DNA from: Kaistia granuli DSM 23481
Lineage (GTDB): Bacteria; Pseudomonadota; Alphaproteobacteria; Rhizobiales; Kaistiaceae
DNA length: 64,000 nucleotides
Direction: 5' to 3'
Assembly (NCBI RefSeq): GCF_000380505.1
Contig: NZ_AQYH01000003.1
Coordinates: 186,001 to 250,000 of the forward strand
In this document: one piece after another, positions 43,360-52,190 of the stretch
Layout: every line of letters starts with the position of its first letter
How positions within the stretch are numbered: position 1 is the first letter of the stretch
The notes under the pieces: generated by a model
Seen by the model: only the letters and a program-made list of their open reading frames with translations
The model's database searches: none
Told to the model about the DNA's origin: nothing
Position numbers and translations under genes: made by a program

Positions 43360-44310
43360 ATGCAACCGAAGGCCGGCCTGTCTTCCGCCAGTCTCGCACG
43401 GCTGTTCCAGACGCCGTCGCTGATCTATTTCGTCATGGTCGCCGAGACGCTCTCGATGCGGGAAACGGCCAGGCGGCTCAACATCGCCTCCTCCGCCGTG
43501 GCGCGGCAGATCGGCCATCTCGAACAGACGCTCGACATGCCGCTATTCACGCGCGAGGCGCGCCGGCTTCGCCTGACGCCGGCGGGCGAGATCCTGCTTC
43601 GCCATGCCCGCCAGCTCGCTGGTCCTTTGGAAGCCGCGGTGTCGGAACTGGGTCTACTTGCCGGAATGAAGACCGGCACGGTGCGGATCGCCACGGTGGA
43701 GAGCGTCGGCCTCACCATCCTGCCCGGCCTGGTCGCCGCCTTCGGCGCGCATTATCCGAGCCTGCATGTCGATATCCGCATGGCGTCGGCGTCGGAGGTG
43801 ATCGACGCTGTGGTCGGCGCCGAAGTCGATATCGGCTTCACCTTCATCGCCAAGCCGAATCGCGAGATCGAGATCGCCACCCGGCGCGACCTGCCGATCG
43901 GCGTCGTCATGCGGGCGGATCATCCGCTCGCCGGCGAAGTCCGGCCGAGCTTTGCCACCTGCTTCGCCCATCCCTTCGCCGTGCCCCGGCGCGGCCTGTC
44001 GATCCGCGAGATGATCGAGCCGTTTCTCCATCAGGACGCCTCGGCGAGACGCTCCTATGTCGAGGTCAACTCGATCCGCATGCTGTTCGAGCTGGCGAAG
44101 ACGGGGCGCTATCTCTCCTTCATGACGCCGCTCGGCATCGAGCAGGAGCTCGCATCCGGCGACGTCGTGTTCCGGCCGATCGCCGACAAGGGGCTGGCGC
44201 TCAACCGTTTCGGCATGGTGATCCGCGCAGGCGGCAATCTGCGCTTCGCGCCCGCCGCCTTCTTCAACCTCGCCAGCCATCACTTCAACCAGTCGGAAGA
44301 GCTGCGCTAG
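43360..44310 (+). CDS. LysR-family transcriptional regulator of the purine operon
   Basis: A 316-residue regulator. The helix-turn-helix is FVMVAETLSMRETARRLNIA followed by SSAVARQIGHLEQTL (residues about 25-60). The rest is a periplasmic-binding-protein-like effector domain (VRIATVESVGLTILPGLVAA). It is divergent from uraH with a perfect palindrome between, so it most likely senses a purine intermediate and controls uraH-xdh-transporter expression. AAAGGGG precedes ATG 43360. Earlier in-frame starts at 43276 and 43327 lack good sites. Confidence 0.93.
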   Translation: MQPKAGLSSASLARLFQTPSLIYFVMVAETLSMRETARRLNIASSAVARQIGHLEQTLDMPLFTREARRLRLTPAGEILLRHARQLAGPLEAAVSELGLLAGMKTGTVRIATVESVGLTILPGLVAAFGAHYPSLHVDIRMASASEVIDAVVGAEVDIGFTFIAKPNREIEIATRRDLPIGVVMRADHPLAGEVRPSFATCFAHPFAVPRRGLSIREMIEPFLHQDASARRSYVEVNSIRMLFELAKTGRYLSFMTPLGIEQELASGDVVFRPIADKGLALNRFGMVIRAGGNLRFAPAAFFNLASHHFNQSEELR

Positions 44311-44332
44311 GGCCGCCCCCGACCGGGACGGC

Positions 44333-45325
44333 TCAGGGGATCAGTACGACCGAGCCTGTCGTGCGGCGGCCTTCCAGCGCGCGCTGGGCCTCCGCCGCGT
44401 CGGCGAGCTTGAAGGTCTGCGGTTCCGCCACCTTGACCTTGCCCGACAGGATGACGTCGAACAGATCCTTGGCGGACTCGACCAGTTCGAAGCGCTCGGC
44501 GACATAACCACCCAGCGAAGGGCGGGTGGCGTAGAGCGAACCCTTCTGGTTCAGGATGCCGATGCTGAACGGCGGCACCGCGCCGGATGCGTTGCCGAAC
44601 GACACCCAGGTGCCGCGCCGCTTGAGGCAGTCGAGCGAGGCCGGGAACGTATCCTTGCCGACCGAGTCGTAGACGACGTCGACCTTGGCGCCACCGGTGA
44701 TCTCGCGCACGCGCTCGACGAAATCCTCGGTCTGATAGTTGATGACATGGTCGCAGCCGAGACTTCTGGCGATCTCAGCCTTCGCGGACGAACCGACCGT
44801 GCCGATCACGCTGGCGCCGAGCGACTTAGCCCATTGCGTCGCGATCTGTCCGACACCGCCAGCGGCGGCGTGGAACAGGATCGTATGCTCCGGACCGACG
44901 CGGAACGTCTCGCGCAGCAGGTAGCGGGCGGTCAGCCCCTTCAGGATCGACGAGGCCGCGATGGTGTCGCTGACGCCGTCCGGGATGGCGATCAGGCGGT
45001 TGGCGGGGGCAAGCCGCGCCTCGGCATAGGCGCCCATCGGATCGGCATAGCCAACCCGGTCGCCGACCTTGAATTCGGTGACGCCCTCGCCGACCGCCTC
45101 GACGACGCCGACACCCTCGCTACCCGGAACGAAGGGGAACGGGCCGGGCGCGGCATAGAGGCCGGTGCGGAAATAGGTGTCGACGAAGTTGAGGCCGATC
45201 GCAGTGTGGCGAAGGCGGACCTGACCGGCGCCGGGCGCGCCGACCTCGATCGTATCGTAGGAGAGCACCTCGGGACCGCCATGCGCCTGAACCCGGATCG
45301 CGTGGACGCTGATTGCCTGGACCAT
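44333..45325 (-). CDS. NADPH:quinone reductase, zeta-crystallin type
   Basis: A 330-residue medium-chain reductase of the quinone oxidoreductase group. It has GLNFVDTYFRTGLY near the substrate site, VPGSEGVGVVEAVGEGV, and the nucleotide-binding FHAAAGGVGQIATQWAKSLG. Zinc-binding cysteines are absent, as expected for this group. It probably reduces quinones or reactive carbonyls with NADPH. It lies convergent to the LysR gene with a 22-base gap and is not clearly part of the purine pathway. Confidence 0.93.
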   Translation of the reverse strand: MVQAISVHAIRVQAHGGPEVLSYDTIEVGAPGAGQVRLRHTAIGLNFVDTYFRTGLYAAPGPFPFVPGSEGVGVVEAVGEGVTEFKVGDRVGYADPMGAYAEARLAPANRLIAIPDGVSDTIAASSILKGLTARYLLRETFRVGPEHTILFHAAAGGVGQIATQWAKSLGASVIGTVGSSAKAEIARSLGCDHVINYQTEDFVERVREITGGAKVDVVYDSVGKDTFPASLDCLKRRGTWVSFGNASGAVPPFSIGILNQKGSLYATRPSLGGYVAERFELVESAKDLFDVILSGKVKVAEPQTFKLADAAEAQRALEGRRTTGSVVLIP

Positions 45326-45371
45326 GACTGTCTCCGATATTTCGCGCCCGGCGGCGCCGATGGAAGAGGAG

Positions 45372-45396
45372 GACCCGGCCGCGAGGCGGCCAGGTC
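45372..45396. terminator. Weak hairpin between the MFS and quinone reductase genes
   Basis: Stem GGCCGC/GCGGCC with a 3-base loop, extended by GACC/GGTC after one mismatch. There is no T tract on either side, so an intrinsic terminator is doubtful. Confidence 0.3.
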
Positions 45397-45421
45397 GGTT
45401 CGTGCGGAGTGATCCGCTATT

Positions 45422-46615
45422 CTACGCCGCCTCGGTGACGGCTTCCTTGGCCGGTACCGGTGTGCTGCCCGCCTTGCGCGGCCGCACTTCGCCGGAGAGC
45501 CAGAGGCTCATGCCGCCCGCGAGCAGCAGCGTCGCCATGCCGAGGCGAAGACCGCCCACCTCGGCGACGAAGCCGATCATCGGCGGCCCGAGCAGGAAGC
45601 CCGAGAACGACAGCAGCGACAGCGCTGCGACATTGACGGCCGGCGATCCCTCGCGCGCCGCCGCCGCCGTCACTGCCAGCGGGAAGACGATCGAGACGCC
45701 GAATCCGGTCAGGCCGGCGCCGATGATGACGAGTATCGGCTCGACCGCCAGCACCATGGCCAGCAGACCGACAAGGCCGATGGCGCAGCAGACGCGCGCC
45801 ATCGTCACGGCGCCGTAGCGCATCGACAACCAGTCGCCGGCCAGGCGTCCCATCGCCATGACGAAGCCAAACGCCGTGAAGGCGAAGCCGGTTACCGGCG
45901 GCTTGGCGCCGAAGACGTCGCGCAGGTAGATCGCACTCCAGTCGGCGATGCCGCCCTCGACCAGCAGCATGCCGAAGGCGAACAGGCAGAGCAGCACGAT
46001 CTTCGGGGAGGGAATGACGAAGACCGGCGCCTTTTCCTGCGATTCGCGCGTCTCGCCCACATTGGCCATCGGCAAGCGCGTCGCCAGTGCCTCGCCGACG
46101 ACCAGCGCGATCACGACGACGATGACCATGTGGACGCCAGGCTCCAGTCCGTAGGTCGCGGCGAGCGATCCCGTGATGCCGCCGGCCATGAAGCCGAAGC
46201 TCCAGAAGGCATGGCAGCGCGACATCACCGTACGGCCGATCGACCGGCCGATCCGGTCGGCCATGACGTTCAGCGCGACCTCGAGCGGGCCCATGCCGAG
46301 GCCGACCAGAACCAGCGCGAAGAACAGCAGCGTCGCCGTCGGCGCGAAGCCCGGCAGCAGCAGCGGCGCCAGCAGCAGCAGGAAGCCGACCTTGATGGCG
46401 CGGCGCGGACCCATCCGCTCGACCAGGGCGCCGGAGAACGCCATCGACGTTACGAGACCGATGGGAACGCCGAGCAGGCAGATGGCGAGGGTCGCCGGCT
46501 CCAGGCCGAGCTTGTGCTGGACGTCCGGAATGCGGATCAGCCAGTTCGACATCGAGCTCGAATAGACGAAGAAGAGCCCCATGATGAGGCGTGCGGACGC
46601 GAAGGAAAGGCCCAT
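45422..46615 (-). CDS. MFS transporter (YbjJ-like)
   Basis: A 397-residue major facilitator protein with about twelve hydrophobic segments. The loop 2-3 motif is present in GALVERMGPRRAIKVG and a related GRLAGDWLSMRYG recurs in the second half. It resembles YbjJ-like transporters of unknown substrate. It follows a terminator and is read in the same direction as the quinone reductase, with 96 bases between them. Export of a toxic compound would fit the neighbour, but this is only a guess. Confidence 0.9.
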   Translation of the reverse strand: MGLSFASARLIMGLFFVYSSSMSNWLIRIPDVQHKLGLEPATLAICLLGVPIGLVTSMAFSGALVERMGPRRAIKVGFLLLLAPLLLPGFAPTATLLFFALVLVGLGMGPLEVALNVMADRIGRSIGRTVMSRCHAFWSFGFMAGGITGSLAATYGLEPGVHMVIVVVIALVVGEALATRLPMANVGETRESQEKAPVFVIPSPKIVLLCLFAFGMLLVEGGIADWSAIYLRDVFGAKPPVTGFAFTAFGFVMAMGRLAGDWLSMRYGAVTMARVCCAIGLVGLLAMVLAVEPILVIIGAGLTGFGVSIVFPLAVTAAAAREGSPAVNVAALSLLSFSGFLLGPPMIGFVAEVGGLRLGMATLLLAGGMSLWLSGEVRPRKAGSTPVPAKEAVTEAA

Positions 46616-46658
46616 GGCGATACTGTCAGTGCTGGTTGTGGAGCGCAGCCTCGGCCGC

Positions 46659-46688
46659 GAAAAAGCGCCCTCCGGAGGATGGCGCTTT
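46659..46688 (-). terminator. Rho-independent terminator after terC
   Basis: An 8-base stem (AAAGCGCC at 46662-46669 with GGCGCTTT at 46681-46688) is followed on the complementary strand by five T (46660-46664 read as TTTTT). It separates the pcs-terC pair from the MFS gene. Confidence 0.85.
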
Positions 46689-46786
46689 GCTCAGGATCAA
46701 CCGTTGTAGAGGCGGCGCCGGGGCGTTGCAACCGGTTCTAGAACCGATTCAAGCCGCCCCGGCTGCCGCTGTCGCGGCCTTGGCCG

Positions 46787-47506
46787 TCAACTCGCCGCGC
46801 GGTTGCGCCTGGCGGCGATGTTGAGCATTTCGACGAGCGCCGAGAAGGCCATCGCCACATAGAGATAGTTGCGCGGAATGTGGAAGCCGACGCCATCGGC
46901 GATCAGCGCCGCGCCGATCATCAGCAGGAAGGCCAGAGCCAGCATCTTGGTCGTCGGATGCTTCTCGATGAAGGAAGAGATCGGGCCGGAGGCGATATAC
47001 ATGACGATCATCGCGACGATGACGGCGGCGATCATGATCTCGATGTGCTCGGCCATGCCGATCGCGGTGACGATCGAATCGACCGAGAAGACGATGTCGA
47101 TGACGATGATCTGGGCGACAATGGCGGAGAAGCCGGCCGTGATCGCGCCCTTGCCGCCCTCGTCATGCCCCTCGACGCCCCTGTGGATCTCGTGCGTCGC
47201 CTTGAAGACGAGGAACAGGCCGCCGGCGAGCAGGATCAGGTCGCGCCACGAGAAGGCGTGCTCGAACAGCGTGAAGACAGGCGCCGTGAGCCCGATCAGG
47301 AACGACAGCACCATCAGCAGCAGGATGCGGAAGATCAGCGCCAGCGACAGGCCGATCTGGCGAGCGCGCTTGGCCTGCGCCGCCGGCAGGCGGGAGACGA
47401 GCACGGAGATGAACACGACATTGTCGATGCCGAGCACGATTTCCATGGCGGAAAGCGTCAGGAAGCTGACCCAAGCGGCCGGCTGGAAAAGAAGATCCAC
47501 GTTCAT
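46787..47506 (-). CDS. TerC-family membrane protein
   Basis: A 239-residue protein with seven or so membrane helices. TerC signatures are LSAMEIVLGIDNVVFISVLV and VDIVFSVDSIVTAIGMAEH, which contain the acidic residues thought to bind metal. TerC proteins export manganese or help metalate exported enzymes. Its start lies 21 bases after the pcs stop, so the two are probably co-transcribed. Confidence 0.95.
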   Translation of the reverse strand: MNVDLLFQPAAWVSFLTLSAMEIVLGIDNVVFISVLVSRLPAAQAKRARQIGLSLALIFRILLLMVLSFLIGLTAPVFTLFEHAFSWRDLILLAGGLFLVFKATHEIHRGVEGHDEGGKGAITAGFSAIVAQIIVIDIVFSVDSIVTAIGMAEHIEIMIAAVIVAMIVMYIASGPISSFIEKHPTTKMLALAFLLMIGAALIADGVGFHIPRNYLYVAMAFSALVEMLNIAARRNRAAS

Positions 47507-47527
47507 CTGCCGCGACGCCTCGTCTGG

Positions 47528-48223
47528 TTAGGGGGTTGTACGAAACCGCGTGGCCTGCAGGGCCGCGCCAATGAAGGTCAGGTAGATCGTCGTCAGGCCG
47601 AGGCCGGCCAGCACGAACTGATTCGGCTGGAGCTCCGCCACGACGGACAGCAGTGAGAAAATCGCCCAGGCGAGCGTCACGGCGAGCGTCAGCGGCCGCA
47701 GCCGCGTGACCCGCACGGGATGAACGAACTCGACCGGCGAGAAGGTCAGCGCGGCCAGGGCGATGATCACCAGCGCCGAGAACAGCGGCGGCGGCGCGAA
47801 CACCATCAGCACGAAGACGACCATGTTCCAGACCGCCGGAAAGCCGCGGAATCCGTATTCGCGCGTCTTCATCCGCGTATCGGCGAAATAGAGGGCGCCG
47901 ATCACCGCGACCAGAATGCCGGCGGGCGTCGCCAGCGTCGGCGGCATCAGGTCCGACCGGGCCAGGATCAGCGCGGGAATGAACACATAGGTCGTGTAGT
48001 CGATGACCATGTCCAGGATGGCACCGTCGAACCACGGCACCCGCTCGCCGACCCGGACGCCACGCGCCAGCGGGCCATCGACGCCATCGACGAACAGGGC
48101 GGCGCCCAGCCAGATGAAGGTCTCCACCCACGCCCCGCGCGCGACGGCGAGCGCCGCCAAGAGCGCGAAGCCGGCACCGCTCGCCGTAAGGAGATGAACG
48201 GCCCAGGTCTTCGTCTTCGGCAT
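47528..48223 (-). CDS. pcs: Phosphatidylcholine synthase
   Basis: A 231-residue integral membrane enzyme that joins choline to CDP-diacylglycerol to form phosphatidylcholine, a route found in rhizobia and relatives. The modified CDP-alcohol phosphotransferase motif is FVDGVDGPLARGVRVGERVP followed by WFDGAILDMVIDY. The C-terminal half has several membrane helices. AGGGGAG lies a few bases before ATG 48223. It is divergent from the YeeE pair. Confidence 0.94.
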   Translation of the reverse strand: MPKTKTWAVHLLTASGAGFALLAALAVARGAWVETFIWLGAALFVDGVDGPLARGVRVGERVPWFDGAILDMVIDYTTYVFIPALILARSDLMPPTLATPAGILVAVIGALYFADTRMKTREYGFRGFPAVWNMVVFVLMVFAPPPLFSALVIIALAALTFSPVEFVHPVRVTRLRPLTLAVTLAWAIFSLLSVVAELQPNQFVLAGLGLTTIYLTFIGAALQATRFRTTP

Positions 48224-48415
48224 GAGGCTCCCCTGCTGCATCGGCCGCCCGCACAGGCTGTACGGCCGTATCCAGCGCCTTTTGGCTAAAGAACAGTCGA
48301 TACGTGCTCAGCCGCGGCCTTGCAATAGGCTCTGCGGCGTCCTGTCCTGCGACATCTGACAGGATTGCCGCTCCCCTGCCACGCGATCACCATGCTCCAG
48401 TTGCAGGAGTATCGC

Positions 48416-48853
48416 ATGTTAGGCTTTTCGCCCGTATCCGCGACCATCGGAGGCGCCTTCATCGGCGCCGCCGCCGGACTGCTGTGGATCGTCAACGGTC
48501 GCGTCGCCGGGGTATCGTCGATCTTCGGCATGGCGCTGTCGGCTCGCCGGGCCGATCGGCCGTGGCGGCTGCTGTTCCTCATCGGCCTGCCGGCCGGCGC
48601 CGCCATCGGCTTCTTCCTGGCGCCCGGCATGATCGAGGATGCCTCGAAGAGCTATCCGGATCTCGAGCTCGGGCCGCTCGGCCTCGCCATTTCCGGGCTG
48701 CTGGTCGGCATCGGCACGGGCCTCGCCCGCGGCTGCACGTCCGGCCACGGCGTCTGCGGCATGGCGCGGCTCTCCGTCCGCTCCATGGTCGCCGTCCTCG
48801 TCTTCCTGGCGGCGGCGATCCTCACCGTCTACATTGTGAGGCACGGGCCGTGA
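48416..48853 (+). CDS. YeeE/YedE-family membrane protein, first half
   Basis: A 145-residue membrane protein that corresponds to one half of the YeeE/YedE sulfur-compound channel. The signature is ARGCTSGHGVCGMARLS with both cysteines present. About four hydrophobic segments are seen. AGGAG lies 6 bases before ATG 48416. It overlaps the second half by 4 bases. Full-length YeeE takes up thiosulfate. No sulfur enzyme is encoded nearby, so the substrate is uncertain. Confidence 0.9.
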   Translation: MLGFSPVSATIGGAFIGAAAGLLWIVNGRVAGVSSIFGMALSARRADRPWRLLFLIGLPAGAAIGFFLAPGMIEDASKSYPDLELGPLGLAISGLLVGIGTGLARGCTSGHGVCGMARLSVRSMVAVLVFLAAAILTVYIVRHGP

Positions 48854-49326
48854 CGGATCGCCCCGCCCTCTACAATCTCGGCGCGCTCGCCTCCGGCCTC
48901 CTGTTCGGCATCGGGCTCGGGATCTCGCGCATGGTCGATCCCTCCAAGGTGACGAACTTTCTCGACATCGCGGCGATTCCGACCGGCGGCTGGGATCCGA
49001 GCCTGGCCTTCGTGCTGGCCTCGGCCGTCCTCGTCAGCATGGTGGCGCTGCGAATCGGCCATCGGCGGCGCCATCCGCTCGCCGCCCTCACCTATTCGCC
49101 ACCGGACGATGCCGGCGTCGATTCCCCGCTCCTCGTCGGCTCGGTCCTGTTCGGCGTCGGCTGGGGCCTGTCGGGCCTCTGCCCAGGACCGGCGATCGCC
49201 AATATCGCTTTCTCCCTTCCCGAAATTCTGATCTTTCTCGTCGCCATGGCAGTGGGTTGGGGCGGCGTGCACATGACGCGCCGGCTCGGCGCCTCGAACG
49301 ATCGCAAGACACAGGCCGGATCATGA
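48850..49326 (+). CDS. YeeE/YedE-family membrane protein, second half (DUF6691-like)
   Basis: A 158-residue membrane protein starting at GTG 48850, which forms a GTGA overlap with the first half. It has LLFGIGLGISRMVDPSKVTN and the partner signature GWGLSGLCPGPAIANIA with one conserved cysteine. Together the two subunits would equal one YeeE. The end overlaps the UbiH-like gene by 4 bases. Confidence 0.88.
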   Translation: MTDRPALYNLGALASGLLFGIGLGISRMVDPSKVTNFLDIAAIPTGGWDPSLAFVLASAVLVSMVALRIGHRRRHPLAALTYSPPDDAGVDSPLLVGSVLFGVGWGLSGLCPGPAIANIAFSLPEILIFLVAMAVGWGGVHMTRRLGASNDRKTQAGS

Positions 49327-50483
49327 CCGAACAACTTCGCGATGTTGCCGTCGTCGGCGCAGGCCCCGCCGGGCTGGTTGCCGCCCTGCTGGCGCGCGCG
49401 CATGGCGCTTCTGTCGTCCTGGTCGCCCCGAAGGCGCCGCCGCGCGACGAACGCACGGTCGCCATGCTCGGCGCCTCCGTCGAGATCCTGGAGCAGACGG
49501 GCATCTGGCCGGCGATCGCCGGCAAGGCGGCGCCGCTGCGGACGATGCGAATCGTCGACGGCACGCGCCGGCTGATCCGCGCGCCGCTGGTCGAATTCCA
49601 TGCCCGCGAAGTCGGCCTCGACGCCTTCGGCTACAATATCCCCAACGCCATCCTGGTCGAGGCGCTCGACGCCGCTGTCGAGCAGGCCGGTATCGAGCGG
49701 ATCACCGCCTTCGCTTCCGATATCCAACCCGGCGACGACGCCGTCACCATCGTCACTCCCGACCAGTGCTCGGTCCGGGCCCGGCTGGTCGGCGCCGCCG
49801 ACGGACGGCGCTCGCGGGCGCGCGACGCCGCCGGCCTGGCCGTGCGCAGCTGGTCCTATCCGCAGGCGGCGCTGGTCGCCAACATCAGCCACAGCCTGCC
49901 GCATGACGATGTCTCGACCGAGTTCCATACCGAGACCGGCCCGTTCACCATCGTGCCGATGCCGGGCCTGCACTCCGCCATCGTCTGCGTCGAAAGCCCG
50001 GCCGAGGCCGAAAGGTTGTCGAAGCTCGACGACGATCAGCTCGCGGCCGAATTCGAGCGCCGCGCTCATTCGATCATCGGCAAGATCATCCTGCGCGGCC
50101 CACGCCAGGTCTTCCCGCTCTCCGGCCAGACGGCCCGGCATTTCGCGGCGCGCCGAATCGCTCTGATCGGCGAGGCGGCCCACGTCTTCCCGCCCATCGG
50201 CGCCCAGGGCCTCAATCTCGGCCTGCGCGACGCGGCGGCGTTCGCTGCGGTCGTCGGCGATCACCGCGCCGATCCGGGCGGCGCCGACGCCATGGCCGCC
50301 TATGATCGGGCCCGGGCCGGCGACATCCTGTCGAGGACAACCGCGGTCGACGCCCTGAACCGCACGCTCCTGACCGATTTCCTGCCGGTGCAGGCGCTGC
50401 GCGGCATCGGTCTCTACGCCATCGACCGCCTGCCCGTGCTGAAGCGCGCCATCATGCGGCAGGGTCTCGCGCCACGGGTTTGA
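49323..50483 (+). CDS. UbiH/UbiF-family FAD hydroxylase
   Basis: A 386-residue flavoprotein monooxygenase of the ubiquinone-hydroxylase group. It has the FAD motif VVGAGPAGLVAALLARAHG, the middle motif GAADGRRSRARDAAG and the C-terminal GEAAHVFPPIGAQGLNLGLR. Members hydroxylate the quinone ring in ubiquinone synthesis. The position hydroxylated cannot be read here. It begins with an ATGA overlap after the YeeE pair, an odd partner that may reflect simple stacking. Confidence 0.9.
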   Translation: MTEQLRDVAVVGAGPAGLVAALLARAHGASVVLVAPKAPPRDERTVAMLGASVEILEQTGIWPAIAGKAAPLRTMRIVDGTRRLIRAPLVEFHAREVGLDAFGYNIPNAILVEALDAAVEQAGIERITAFASDIQPGDDAVTIVTPDQCSVRARLVGAADGRRSRARDAAGLAVRSWSYPQAALVANISHSLPHDDVSTEFHTETGPFTIVPMPGLHSAIVCVESPAEAERLSKLDDDQLAAEFERRAHSIIGKIILRGPRQVFPLSGQTARHFAARRIALIGEAAHVFPPIGAQGLNLGLRDAAAFAAVVGDHRADPGGADAMAAYDRARAGDILSRTTAVDALNRTLLTDFLPVQALRGIGLYAIDRLPVLKRAIMRQGLAPRV

Positions 50484-50571
50484 CAGAAAGTGGTCGCATG
50501 CTGGTGGACGTTACGGCTTGACGCGGGTGTGGCAGCGTGGCTTCTGGCCCCCCGCAAAGAGGGCACAGACC

Positions 50572-50904
50572 ATGGTTCAGCCGCGCATAGCTAAATTCCA
50601 GATCGGGCAGATCGTCCGGCATAGGACGCATCCGTTTCGTGGCGTGGTGTTCGATGTCGATCCCGTCTTCGACAACACCGACGAATGGTGGGACGCGATC
50701 CCGGCCGATGCGAGGCCGGCGAAGGATCAACCCTTCTACCACCTGCTCGCCGAGAACGCCGAAACGGAGTATGTCGCCTACGTCTCGGAGCAGAACCTGC
50801 TCGCCGACGACAGCGAGGAACCGCTTCGCCATCCGAAGCTGCACGAGCACTTCAAGGAGCGACGCGGGCAGGTTTACGTGTCGAGGCCCGGCGGGCTGAA
50901 CTAG
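50572..50904 (+). CDS. hspQ: Heat shock protein HspQ
   Basis: A 110-residue protein of the HspQ/YccV (hemimethylated-DNA-binding-like) family. Marks are FQIGQIVRHRTHPFRGVVFD and DQPFYHLLAENAETEYVAYV, and a C-terminal RRGQVYVSRPGGLN. HspQ acts as a Lon protease specificity factor and binds DnaA in enterobacteria. GAGGG lies before ATG 50572. It stands alone after the hydroxylase gene. Confidence 0.93.
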   Translation: MVQPRIAKFQIGQIVRHRTHPFRGVVFDVDPVFDNTDEWWDAIPADARPAKDQPFYHLLAENAETEYVAYVSEQNLLADDSEEPLRHPKLHEHFKERRGQVYVSRPGGLN

Positions 50905-51045
50905 GCTGCGGGTCCGTCGAGGGAGCCGATTGCCTTCGGTACCGCCCGGCGACCGCATCCTGTCGCCAACCGGCCTCGCGCCGACATATCGACGCCTTTG
51001 ACCGCGAGGTCATCCAGGCGGCGCGCCTTTCGCGCCGCGATTGGA

Positions 51046-51846
51046 TCAACCTGCTTCCGCTACCGCGCGCCGCCGGATCGTGCCCGTGCGCGATTCGTCC
51101 GGCCGCAGCGTCAAAACGGACACGCCGGAAGCCGTCACGGCCACAGTGTGCTCGAACTGGGCCGAGAGTGATCCGTCCTTCGTCACGACGGTCCATCCAT
51201 CCGATCCGGTCACCACGTTCCGCCGGCCGCGATTGAGCATTGGCTCGATCGTGAAGACCATACCCTCGCGCAGGACGAGGCCGGTGCCCGGCTTGCCGAA
51301 GTGCAGGATCTGCGGATCCTCATGCATCTCGCGGCCGATTCCGTGTCCGCAATATTCATGCACCACGGAATAGCCATTCCGCTTGGCATGTCGTTCGATG
51401 GCCCAGCCGATATCGCCGAGCCGTGCGCCCGGGCGAACCGCGCGGATCCCCATCCACATCGCTTCGTAGGTGGTCTCGACCAGCCTGCGGGCGCCCGCAT
51501 CCACCTCGCCCACCAGATAGGTCTTGCTGGAATCCGCGATGTAGCGGTTCTTCTCGAGCGTGATGTCGAAATTGACGATATCGCCGTCCCGAAGAACGTC
51601 CGATTGCGAGGGAATGCCGTGGCAGACCACCTCGTTCACTGACGAATTCAGCACGAAGCCATAGTCGTACTGGCCCTTGCTCGCGGGGCGCGCCTTGAGA
51701 TCCTCAACGATGAAGCGTTCGACCATCGCATCGATCTCGAGCGTCGATCGGCCGACCAGCGGGGTTCGATCCAGCAAGGCGAACACGGATGCCAGCAACC
51801 GCCCGGATTGAGCCAGAAGAGCCAGTTCCTGAGGCTTCTTGATCAT
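51046..51846 (-). CDS. map: Type I methionine aminopeptidase, ParD-linked paralogue
   Basis: A 266-residue dinuclear metalloprotease that removes N-terminal Met. All metal ligands are seen: VNFDITLE (Asp), YIADSSKTY (Asp), CGHGIGREMHEDP (His), FTIEPML (Glu) and AQFEHTV (Glu), with VCHGIPS for the substrate His. The substrate-pocket stretch YGFVLNSSVNEVV differs from the usual housekeeping CTSVNEQV. The ATG at 51846 overlaps the ParD-like stop (ATGA). It may be a second MetAP rather than the essential one. Confidence 0.93.
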   Translation of the reverse strand: MIKKPQELALLAQSGRLLASVFALLDRTPLVGRSTLEIDAMVERFIVEDLKARPASKGQYDYGFVLNSSVNEVVCHGIPSQSDVLRDGDIVNFDITLEKNRYIADSSKTYLVGEVDAGARRLVETTYEAMWMGIRAVRPGARLGDIGWAIERHAKRNGYSVVHEYCGHGIGREMHEDPQILHFGKPGTGLVLREGMVFTIEPMLNRGRRNVVTGSDGWTVVTKDGSLSAQFEHTVAVTASGVSVLTLRPDESRTGTIRRRAVAEAG

Positions 51847-52055
51847 GCGTGGCTCATGGCCAGCGGCGGAGCCGAAACGCCAGCGGAGCGCAGCTCGCGC
51901 TCCATGATCTCCGTGAAGCTGAGCGACGGATTGGTCTCGCACAGCATGCCGACCTTGATCCAGAAGGCAGCCTGCGCGTTGATCGAGCGGCACGACACCT
52001 TGCTCGCCCGACGCAACTGTTCGTGCAGATCGTCGTCGATGCTGACGATACCCAT
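51843..52055 (-). CDS. ParD-like antitoxin-family protein
   Basis: A 70-residue protein of the ParD-like family (Pfam ParD_like). It starts MGIVSIDDDLHEQLRRASK, a ribbon-helix-helix-type beginning, followed by SCRSINAQAAFWIKVGM and FTEIMERELRSAG. There is no toxin gene of the usual RelE/ParE type. The 4-base-overlapping partner is a methionine aminopeptidase. AGGGAA precedes ATG 52055. The upstream palindromes suggest it represses its own operon. Confidence 0.9.
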   Translation of the reverse strand: MGIVSIDDDLHEQLRRASKVSCRSINAQAAFWIKVGMLCETNPSLSFTEIMERELRSAGVSAPPLAMSHA

Positions 52056-52072
52056 GGCAGTTTCCCTATTCG

Positions 52073-52102
52073 ATATACGGCGTATATGAAACGTATATAT
52101 AC
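52073..52102. promoter_or_regulatory. Palindromic operator/promoter of the ParD-like gene
   Basis: A perfect 15-base palindrome ATATACG-G-CGTATAT (52073-52087) is followed by the 10-base palindrome GTATATATAC (52093-52102). Together they cover the region 18-47 bases before the ParD-like ATG, with -10-like TATATA inside, as expected for autoregulation by a ribbon-helix-helix protein. Confidence 0.7.
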
Positions 52103-52190
52103 CATATGCCGAATTGCCAAGGGCGGCGTCAGCAGCCCTCGGAAGCGCCCGTCGCCTGCGGTCATCAATCGGGCGACGCAGGCCCAAACG

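Noticed and set aside
52073-52087. Relation between the ParD-like palindrome and the TetR operators at 18611-18675
   Set aside because: Both contain ATACG...CGTAT, but the centre spacing differs (1 against 3 bases) and the regulators are from unrelated fold families. Probably coincidence of AT/CG dyads.
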